From contig NZ_QPNC01000023.1 in the NCBI RefSeq assembly GCF_003386285.1, positions 33,428 to 97,427 of the forward strand: a DNA stretch of 64,000 bases, given 5' to 3'. This DNA is from Nocardiopsis sp. FIRDI 009 (GTDB lineage: Bacteria > Actinomycetota > Actinomycetes > Streptosporangiales > Streptosporangiaceae). The stretch's first letter is position 1; the number at the start of each line of letters is the position of its first letter. This document shows positions 58,472-64,000 of the stretch, in pieces. Made by a program: the position numbers and the translations under genes. The notes beneath the pieces are model-generated. The model saw only the letters and a list, made by a program, of their open reading frames with translations. It was not told the DNA's origin and did not search any database.

Positions 58472-59804
58472 TGGTCGCGCTCACCTTCTCGTTCGCCACC
58501 GCTTGCAACACGGACGCCACGCGGCTCAGATCACCGTGGGGGTCGGCGCCGACCCCGGGCGCGCCGGGGTCGGCGCCACTCGTTTCGTCGGGGTGTGTCC
58601 GGCTGTTGTCGTCATTGTCCTGGATCCGGGGGACGCGCTCGTCCACGTCGGCGCCGTAGCGGGCGGCCGCGGCGGTGAGCCGTCGGTGGCCGGGGGCGCC
58701 GACGAGCAGGCCGAGGTCGACCAGCAGGGTCAGCACCCGCGCGCGGAGCCGGTCCGGGTCGGGGATCTCCGGTCCGGCCGTGCGGGCCCACTCGGCCCGT
58801 TCCGGGGTTCCCTCGGCGCACAGGACGTCGAGGGCGGTGTCCAGTTCGTGTTCGGGGACGGGGACGGCGGTGGCGGGTCGGCCGGGGTGCAGGCGGCCGG
58901 AGAGGTGTCGGATCAGGGCGAGAGCGGTCTGGCCGACGGGGTCGTCGGAGGGGAAGGCCGCGTGCGGGGCGGCCTCGTCGGGGGAGACGAGTGCGACGCC
59001 CTCGGCGCGGACCTCGGTGTCGACGCCGAGGAGGTTGCCGAGGGCGGCGGCAGCGCGCCACTGGTGGGCGGCGAGCCGGTCACGCTGGCGGTCGGGGAGT
59101 TCCTCGCGGTAGACGACGGCGGTCTCCGCGAGCAGGCGGCGCAGGGCGATCTCCCCCGCCTGGTCACCGGAGGGGTCGGGGTCGTCGGCCTCCGCGAGGA
59201 AGGTGTCGGGGGTGTCGTCCGCGTGCGGCGGGTGCGCGACGACGGAGCGGAGTACCTGGTGTTCCGGGTGCAGGAGGGGGTCGGCGGTGGCGTCGGCGCG
59301 GTGGTCGGCGATGGTTCCGGACACCTCGGTGAGGGCGCCGAGGTCGACCAGCCGGGTCAGGGCGGCGCAGAACGCGCGGCGTTCCCCGAGTCCGCGCGCG
59401 GGGTCGGCGTCGACACCGGCCTCCCGTCCGGCGGCGCGGACCCGGGCGGCGAGCGTCCGGACGGGGACGGCCGTCGGTTCCTCCACCAGCACCGCCAGGG
59501 ACAGCGCCAGGTAGGTGTGGACACGCGGGGTGAAGCGGGCGCCGGTGTGTCGGGTGTGGGGCCGGGTGACCTCGGTGACCAGGCCGCGCTTGGCGAGGCG
59601 CGCGTGGTCGTCGGCGACGGTCAGCCGGTAGCCGAGCACGCGGTGGAAGCGCTGGATGAGCCACTCGGCGTGCGAGCGCACCAGAGCGAACTCGGCCGGG
59701 TGGGTACGCGCGGTGATCAGCGGCCACGCCATGAGCGCGCGGGCGGCCGCCTGGCGCTCGCCGATGAGGGCGGCGTCCTCGCTGTAGGTGTCCGTCTCCT
59801 TCAC
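58425..59804 (-). CDS. jetB: DUF2398 protein, TIGR02678 / JetB type
   Basis: 459 residues. Opening ERQAAARALMAWPLITARTH and the HAEWLIQRFHRVLGYRLTVA and FTPRVHTYLALSLAVLVEEP blocks match DUF2398 (JetB, the KITE-like partner of JetC/MukB). Last ~70 residues are disordered, rich in Asp/Pro/Gly/Ser. Starts GTG 59804, 6 bases after the JetA-like stop. Supposed role: dimer that ties the SMC-like heads with the kleisin JetA. Confidence 0.85.
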   Translation of the reverse strand: MKETDTYSEDAALIGERQAAARALMAWPLITARTHPAEFALVRSHAEWLIQRFHRVLGYRLTVADDHARLAKRGLVTEVTRPHTRHTGARFTPRVHTYLALSLAVLVEEPTAVPVRTLAARVRAAGREAGVDADPARGLGERRAFCAALTRLVDLGALTEVSGTIADHRADATADPLLHPEHQVLRSVVAHPPHADDTPDTFLAEADDPDPSGDQAGEIALRRLLAETAVVYREELPDRQRDRLAAHQWRAAAALGNLLGVDTEVRAEGVALVSPDEAAPHAAFPSDDPVGQTALALIRHLSGRLHPGRPATAVPVPEHELDTALDVLCAEGTPERAEWARTAGPEIPDPDRLRARVLTLLVDLGLLVGAPGHRRLTAAAARYGADVDERVPRIQDNDDNSRTHPDETSGADPGAPGVGADPHGDLSRVASVLQAVANEKVSATSGDPGDESDPRNGSD

Positions 59805-59810
59805 CCCCGT

Positions 59811-61148
59811 CTAGTGGTCGTCGCGCCGGTGCGCGGACAGGTCGATCGGTCCGGTGGTCTCGTTGTCGGGGTCGCCGCTCGCCGGGGGCGGGGCGCTCCG
59901 GGGGGGTGGGGCGTCCCCGTCGTCCGGCCGGCTCTCGGGGGCGGGGGGTGCGGCCGTGGCGGTGTCGGGGGCCCCGTGGTCCTGCCGGGGGGCGGCGACG
60001 TCCTGGGGCAGGAGGGAGGTGAGGAGCTCCGTGGCGGTCTGGGGTTGGGCGGCTTGGCGGGGGTGCGGGGACGCCGAGGCTCGGTCGGCGCCGGGGGGTT
60101 CCTCGTGCGCCACGGTGTCCCGGGGGTCGGGGGACTCCACCGGGTCCTCCCGAGGATCGGGTGACTCGGGGGTCTCCTGGATCTTCTGAGGTGTGTCGGC
60201 CTCCGGCGTCTCGGGCTCCCCCTGGGCGGCCGGAGCCTCCTGGGGTCCGGAGGGATCCTGGGCCGGTGAGTCCGCACGGGTCTCCTGGAGTCCCTGGGTC
60301 CCCTCACCCTCCCACGTCTCGGCAGCCTCCCGGCCCACCGGGTTCACCAGGATCTCGGAAGGCGTCCGGTCCGCCGGGTTCTCCCGGGGCTCGGAGGGGT
60401 CCTGGTCCCCCTGACCCACCGGGCTCTCCCGCGTCTGGGAAGGCTCCCCTCCCGCACGGTCCTCGGACGGCTCCCGGGTGCCGGGCTCGGGCAGGGGAGG
60501 GAGTTCGACGACGTGCTGGTCGTAGGGGGTGACGCAGAGGCGCAGCCCCTCCAGCGTCAGCTCGCCGCCCTCTCCCAGGACGGTGACCTCGGCCCCGGGT
60601 TCGGGGACCACGTGCAGCCGCAGGGAGAACTCCAGGTCCCCCGCGGACGTGGGCCGTCGGCTGGCGTCACCGGAACCGAGGGCCGCGGTGAGGAGCTCCA
60701 TGAGGACCTCCATCCCGGCCCCGGACAGGTCCAGGCTGGCCCGGACCCCCGTGGGTTCGGTGAGCAGGGACCGCACCTGCGCGGCGCCCGCGCGGCGCCA
60801 GTGGGCGGAGGACTCGGCGGCGTCGCGAAGCCGGGCCCGCTGGGCGCGGTGGTCGCGGACGGGTTCGGGCGGGCGGGTGCCGGGGCGTTCGGTGACCGGA
60901 CTGCGGTCGGGGTCGGCCTGCCACCAGCTGGTCGTGGCGGCGACGCCGTCGTCCACGCGGCCCCCCAGGTGGAGGGAGGCGTGCAGGCCGTAGGCGGCGG
61001 TGGCCAGCGCGTCGGCGCGGTCGGGGTCGGCCTCCTCGAACCAGGAGGCCAGGCGCAGCAGGGCCGCGCGGCCGTGCCGTGGCGTCGGCTGGTCGCCGGC
61101 GCCGTGTCCGTCGTGCGTGCCGTCCTCCGGACGTTGCTTGAGTCCCAC
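59811..61148 (-). CDS. shortened DUF2397 (JetA-like) protein with long disordered tail
   Basis: 445 residues from GTG 61148; the codon before the preceding GTT is a TGA stop, so it cannot extend further. Residues ~25-225 match the C-terminal half of DUF2397/TIGR02677 (RAALLRLASWFEEADPDRAD, TAAYGLHASLHL, TSWW and a final strand-rich part VTPYDQHVVELP). The N-terminal half, with the winged-helix dimerisation domain of this kleisin, is missing. Residues ~225-445 are a Pro/Glu/Thr-rich tail unlike the family. Upstream to the lipoprotein stop there are only 140 bases, so the lost half is not on the same strand in another frame. Leader has a possible -10 TACTCT 8 bases before the GTG, consistent with a leaderless transcript. 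Confidence 0.75.
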   Translation of the reverse strand: MGLKQRPEDGTHDGHGAGDQPTPRHGRAALLRLASWFEEADPDRADALATAAYGLHASLHLGGRVDDGVAATTSWWQADPDRSPVTERPGTRPPEPVRDHRAQRARLRDAAESSAHWRRAGAAQVRSLLTEPTGVRASLDLSGAGMEVLMELLTAALGSGDASRRPTSAGDLEFSLRLHVVPEPGAEVTVLGEGGELTLEGLRLCVTPYDQHVVELPPLPEPGTREPSEDRAGGEPSQTRESPVGQGDQDPSEPRENPADRTPSEILVNPVGREAAETWEGEGTQGLQETRADSPAQDPSGPQEAPAAQGEPETPEADTPQKIQETPESPDPREDPVESPDPRDTVAHEEPPGADRASASPHPRQAAQPQTATELLTSLLPQDVAAPRQDHGAPDTATAAPPAPESRPDDGDAPPPRSAPPPASGDPDNETTGPIDLSAHRRDDH

Positions 61149-61287
61149 AACTCAGCAGAGTAGAGACCTCCCGGACACGCCACGCCCGATTCGGCCCCGC
61201 ATGGTCCGACCGAGCCACCCCCATCACCCGCCCTGAGCAGGGACTATGCACTTTTTCGGAAGTTTGGCCCGATTCCGGGTCACGGCC

Positions 61288-61779
61288 TCACTCCTCCGGC
61301 GGCAGGTCCAACCGGCCGCCGTCGGCGGACTCCATCGCCTCACGGACGTCGGCGGGCATGTCACCGTCGGGGTCGCTGACCGTGTAGGTCGAGAAGTACG
61401 TGGTGCCGCCGACCTCCGTCGGGTCGGAGAGTTCGACGTCCACCTCGTAGGGGTCGTCCACGCAGTTCTGCTCGAAGCACCAGGTGCCGGAGAGCTCGCC
61501 GTGCCCCCGCGCGGTGTCCTCGGACCACTCCTCCCAGTTCATCCGGCCGAAGGTGGTGAACTCGGTGGCGACGTAGTCCGTGGGCCGCTGGTCGTCGTAC
61601 CCCTCGGGATCGCCGTAGCGGTTGAACACGTAGGTTCCGCCGTCCCCCCCGTCGGAGTAGGGCGTCCCGCCGTCGTCGGGGGAGGTCTCCCCCTCCTCGA
61701 TCTCCTCGGGTGTGGTCACCTGCTGTCCGCAGGCCGTCAGCAGGGCAAGGGCGATGCCGCTCAGCAGGACACGCTTCAT
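61288..61779 (-). CDS. small acidic lipoprotein
   Basis: 163 residues. Signal peptide ends in the lipobox LLTAC with Cys17; then an acidic, Gly/Asp/Thr-rich linker and a domain with two Cys (WCFEQNCVDDPY) and alternating strands. No named family recognised. Between the JetA-like gene and the chaplin-like cluster, same strand; 139 bases separate it from the JetA-like start, so probably its own unit. Confidence 0.75.
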   Translation of the reverse strand: MKRVLLSGIALALLTACGQQVTTPEEIEEGETSPDDGGTPYSDGGDGGTYVFNRYGDPEGYDDQRPTDYVATEFTTFGRMNWEEWSEDTARGHGELSGTWCFEQNCVDDPYEVDVELSDPTEVGGTTYFSTYTVSDPDGDMPADVREAMESADGGRLDLPPEE

Positions 61780-61824
61780 TCCGACCTCCTCCGTGGGACC
61801 CCATCATGCCCCTGAACAGCGAGA

Positions 61825-61852
61825 AGGCCCCCCAGCACACGCCGGGGGGCCT
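61825..61852 (-). terminator. terminator after the chaplin-like cluster
   Basis: Stem AGGCCCCCC / GGGGGGCCT with an 8-10-base loop, 57 bases after the last chaplin-like stop. Confidence 0.7.
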
Positions 61853-61908
61853 CCGAACCGCTCTGTTCCGTCACTGTGGGGCCAACGGCCCCGCCACACG
61901 CGGGTGGG

Positions 61909-62178
61909 CTAGAAGCCGTACCCGCTGTCCTCGTTGCTCAGGTTGGTGCTCTCCGGGCCGTTGGTGCAGTCGCCGGTGGTCTGCGGCGACAGGACCGGGA
62001 CGTTGACGGCCACCAGGCCGACGGCCGCGCTGGTGTTGCAGAGCTGGACCGGAACGACCTGCAGGTTCTGGTTGTACTGCTGGTCGCCGCCGTGCGAGGC
62101 CGAGGCCGGGGAGGCCGCCAGAGCCGCCCCGAACGCGATCCCCGCGATGGCACCGGCCGCGGTGAGCTTACGCAGCAT
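61909..62178 (-). CDS. small secreted two-cysteine protein, chaplin/rodlin-like, copy 4
   Basis: 89 residues: signal peptide (~1-27, ends PASA), then a short hydrophobic core with Cys47 and Cys71 separated by 23 residues (NLQVVPVQLC ... PVLSPQTTGDC) and an 18-residue tail not shared with its paralogues. Resembles chaplins and rodlins, the aerial-hyphae surface amyloids of Streptomyces (two Cys, beta-rich, Val/Asn-rich), but is shorter and only distantly similar. AAGGAG upstream. Last of four tandem copies. Confidence 0.7.
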   Translation of the reverse strand: MLRKLTAAGAIAGIAFGAALAASPASASHGGDQQYNQNLQVVPVQLCNTSAAVGLVAVNVPVLSPQTTGDCTNGPESTNLSNEDSGYGF

Positions 62179-62190
62179 CGCTGGTTCTCC

Positions 62191-62439
62191 TTAGTCGATG
62201 TTGGTGTGCGTGGGCCCGTTGACGCAGTCGCCGGTGGTCTGCGGCGACAGGATCGGGATGTTGACACCGGCCAGGAGACCCACGGTCAGCTCGGTGTTGC
62301 AGAGCTGGACCGGAACGACCTGCAGGTTCTGGTTGAACTGCTGGTCGCCGCCGTGCGAGGCGGAGGCGGGCGTGGCGGCCAGGACGGCGCCCAGAGCAAT
62401 ACCGGCGACGGCGCCGGCGGTGGTGATCTTGCGCAGCAT
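62191..62439 (-). CDS. small secreted two-cysteine protein, chaplin/rodlin-like, copy 3
   Basis: 82 residues; signal peptide to ASASHGG, Cys47 and Cys72 (24 residues between), core VGLLAGVNIPILSPQTTGDC. AGGGG 9 bases upstream of ATG. 12-base spacing to both neighbours, so one transcript. Confidence 0.7.
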   Translation of the reverse strand: MLRKITTAGAVAGIALGAVLAATPASASHGGDQQFNQNLQVVPVQLCNTELTVGLLAGVNIPILSPQTTGDCVNGPTHTNID

Positions 62440-62451
62440 GTCGGTAAACCC

Positions 62452-62697
62452 CTAGTGGATGTTGGTGGAGACCGGGCCGTTGGTGCAGTCGCCGGTGGTC
62501 TGCGGCGACAGGACCGGGACGTTGACGGCCACCAGGCCGACGGCCGCGCTGGTGTTGCAGAGCTGGACCGGGATGCCCTGCAGGTTCTGGTTGTACTGCT
62601 GGTCACCGCCGTGCGAGGCCGAGGCCGGGGAACCGGAGAGGACCACGCCGAAAGCGGCGCCAGCGATGAGGCCGGCAACACCGAGCTTACGCAGCAT
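62452..62697 (-). CDS. small secreted two-cysteine protein, chaplin/rodlin-like, copy 2
   Basis: 81 residues from ATG 62697, chosen because it aligns with the paralogues and has GAAGGG 8 bases upstream; ATG 62703 is too close to that site. Core nearly identical to copy 4, including a ~100-base stretch without a single difference. Confidence 0.7.
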   Translation of the reverse strand: MLRKLGVAGLIAGAAFGVVLSGSPASASHGGDQQYNQNLQGIPVQLCNTSAAVGLVAVNVPVLSPQTTGDCTNGPVSTNIH

Positions 62698-62754
62698 TTG
62701 CATTACCCTTCAGAAAAGATTGTGAACTGTCTCGGTCTGGCGAATTGCCGGCGA

Positions 62755-63000
62755 CTAGCTGATGTTGGTGCCGACGGGCCCGTTGACGCAGTCGCCCGTG
62801 GTCTGCGGCGACAGGATCGGAATGGTGACGGCAACCAGGCCGACGCTGCCGGTCAGGTTGCAGGACTGGATCGGAACCACCTGCAGGTTCTGGTTGAACT
62901 GCTGGTCGCCACCGTGGGAGGCGTAAGCGGGAGCCCCCGTGAGGATCGCGCCCATCGCGGCACCGGCGACCAGGCCAGCAGCAGCCATCTTCTTGATCAT
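62755..63000 (-). CDS. small secreted two-cysteine protein, chaplin/rodlin-like, copy 1
   Basis: 81 residues, most divergent copy (signal MIKKMAAAGLVAGAAMGA; core VPIQSCNLTGSVGLVAVTIP). Cys47 and Cys71. First gene of the unit, about 80 bases after the promoter at 63081-63109; GGGGGAAGT upstream. 58 bases before copy 2. Confidence 0.7.
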   Translation of the reverse strand: MIKKMAAAGLVAGAAMGAILTGAPAYASHGGDQQFNQNLQVVPIQSCNLTGSVGLVAVTIPILSPQTTGDCVNGPVGTNIS

Positions 63001-63080
63001 GACTTCCCCCGAGAATCAAAGCGAGGTGTTGACAGAAAAAGACGCAGGCGCTCTTGCACCTGTGTCGCGGTGGACTGGGG

Positions 63081-63109
63081 CAATCATCATCCGCCCCCCG
63101 TTTTTTGTC
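63081..63109 (-). promoter_or_regulatory. promoter of the chaplin-like cluster
   Basis: Minus-strand -35 TTGACA (63109-63104), 17-base spacer, -10 GATGAT (63086-63081). The perfect -35 suggests a strong promoter. Confidence 0.7.
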
Positions 63110-63538
63110 AACGCCGAAACCCGGAAAGCAATTTGTCCGTATTGTCCGCGACATTCTTTATGCGCAGGGAACGAATCATCACCAAAGCCCGCACGGACCC
63201 ATGACAGCGACCTGGCTCGCTATTCCCCCGCCAAGACCCTCAGGACAGACGAAGAGCGCCAAAGCCACGAATCCCCGCACACCCCCCGCTCCCCCACCCC
63301 CGGATCCCCCGCTCCGCCGGAGAAACCGCAGATCAGCGACGTGCGGCCACACGGCGGGAAGCGGCCGACCCCCACGAGCCGTCCATCGCTCAGCGTGATT
63401 TTCCCGTGACGGCATCGCGATCCATCCGCGACCGGCCGAATCCACCGAGAGTGACGACGGCGGCCTCCAGGGCCCGCCAGGGCTCACAGAGAGTGACGCA
63501 CACCACTCTCGCCGGGACACGGGACCCCGGACACGCGA
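63110..63538. other. gene-free region upstream of the chaplin-like cluster
   Basis: About 430 bases with mixed composition, no gene I can support. The open frame 63179-63622 on the minus strand runs through the terminator and tRNA remnant and has no family resemblance. Confidence 0.5.
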
Positions 63539-63580
63539 AAGGCCCCGGTGACCAGCGTGTCCGCTGGTCACCGGGGCCTT
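63539..63580. terminator. perfect 18-bp hairpin beside the tRNA remnant
   Basis: AAGGCCCCGGTGACCAGC and its exact complement with a 6-base loop, just 10 bases from the tRNA-like 3' end. A typical tRNA terminator on the minus strand. Confidence 0.75.
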
Positions 63581-63589
63581 CTCCCCGTG

Positions 63590-63639
63590 TGGCAGGTCAA
63601 GGATTCGAACCTTGGAAGGCAAAGCCGACGGATTTACAG
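63590..63639 (-). pseudogene. tRNA-Tyr 3' half (integration remnant or decayed tRNA)
   Basis: The minus strand from the anticodon loop CTGTAAA (63639-63633) to the discriminator (63590) reads as tRNA-Tyr: long variable arm, perfect T-arm CAAGG-TTCGAAT-CCTTG and acceptor strand ACCTGCC. The 5' half does not match: the anticodon stem cannot pair (GAGTT against TCCGT) and position 1 has C against C. The block starts at the anticodon loop, the usual crossover site of tRNA-directed integrases. A GCAGGTC at 63682-63676 hints at a degenerate 5' half instead. Confidence 0.65.
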
Positions 63640-64000
63640 AACTCTCCCACTTTGCCCCGCTTCGTCACTCTGACCTGCGCATACGTCCGGTTCGGAGGGT
63701 GTTCCAAGCCGGACGTTCCATGGTGGTTCCACCGGAGGCGCTCAGACGCCCTCCGCCGACTCCCGATCGGCCTACGACGGATCACCCGCGAGCCGATCCG
63801 TTCGGCCGTCAGTCACCGTCTCAGGGATTCGACTCGTGATCTTGGTGGGACTTGCGGCGAGGAACCAGCAGTCCTCTCCCTGAGCCTGCCGCCGCAGAAC
63901 CCACAGAACTCACACAACCCCCGTCCTGGCTGGTCAGCACCCCGGTACTCCAGTTGTAGATCCGTTTTGTCATGATTCTTGGGCTGCCTGTCTGCGGTAG
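63640..64000. other. right end of window, no clear gene
   Basis: About 360 bases with no supportable gene. If the tRNA remnant marks an integration end, this is where the element's end would be. A small minus-strand frame from ATG 63974 (about 50 codons) has no family resemblance. Confidence 0.4.

Noticed and set aside
53612..58678. 1688-codon plus-strand open frame opposite the JetC-like gene
   Set aside because: Gly/Val/Ala-rich translation without domains; a typical antisense shadow of a high-GC coiled-coil gene.
61149..61287. Missing N-terminal half of the JetA-like protein hidden by a frameshift
   Set aside because: Only 139 bases separate the start from the next gene; too short to hold ~250 residues in any frame.
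63029..63060. Plus-strand TTGACA near 63029
   Set aside because: No matching -10 at 16-18 bases and no plus-strand gene downstream.
63179..63622. 147-codon minus-strand frame
   Set aside because: Runs through the perfect terminator and the tRNA-like block; no domain or ribosome site.

Overview
The window is high-GC actinobacterial chromosome. It holds the conserved S10/spc/alpha, str, rpoBC, rplJL, rplKA and secE-nusG clusters in the usual order. The gene neighbourhood (tRNA-Thr/tRNA-Met/rpmG/hadA/hadB/murB and tRNA-Trp/secE/nusG), GTG/TTG starts, Pro/Gly-rich membrane proteins and small two-cysteine secreted proteins suggest a filamentous actinomycete, probably Nocardiopsaceae-like. That placement is inference.

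Layout. 1-2279: glucokinase (cut by the window edge) and glmM, both on the minus strand. 2441-3437: rpsI-rplM with a good promoter at 3655-3683. 3954-5618 (plus): Pro-rich membrane protein that appears to start at ATC. 5827-9968: truA, rplQ, rpoA, rpsK, rpsM, rpmJ, infA. 10336-13650: DUF1707 protein, map, adk, secY. 13935-23717: ribosomal protein genes rplO back to rpsJ. 23968-28239: tuf, fusA, rpsG, rpsL (str operon, promoter 28521-28549). 28719-31547: long Trp/Pro/acidic repeat protein with a DUF4190-type membrane end. 31688-39068: rpoC and rpoB (promoter 39255-39283). 39761-40775: rplL and rplJ, with an L10-type leader and attenuator. 41222-42070 (plus): LppX/LprG-type lipoprotein. 42161-45027: rplA, rplK, nusG, secE, tRNA-Trp. 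45251-47774 (plus): aminotransferase and adenosine deaminase. 47793-48629: GDT1/UPF0016 transporter under a yybP-ykoY manganese riboswitch. 48732-51440: murB, hadB, hadA, rpmG, tRNA-Met, tRNA-Thr.

The accessory part is 51703-64000. A four-gene minus-strand block encodes a short DUF2397-like protein (JetA/TIGR02677 type), a DUF2398 protein (JetB/TIGR02678), a giant SMC/MukB-like ATPase (JetC/TIGR02680) and a second SbcC/RecF-like ATPase with a CPTC hook motif. It resembles the condensin part of a type II Wadjet system, but there is no recognisable JetD nuclease (DUF2399) in the window. The JetA-like protein lacks the N-terminal half and carries a long disordered tail. Beyond it are a small lipoprotein, a four-copy tandem family of chaplin/rodlin-like secreted proteins with their own promoter, and a tRNA-Tyr 3'-half that looks like an integration-site remnant or a decayed tRNA gene.

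How the genes work together: most of the window is the translation, transcription and secretion core, organised in operons read leftward. The right end is where unusual biology sits: a reduced or rewired SMC plasmid-defence/condensin module beside cell-surface proteins and a likely integration scar.
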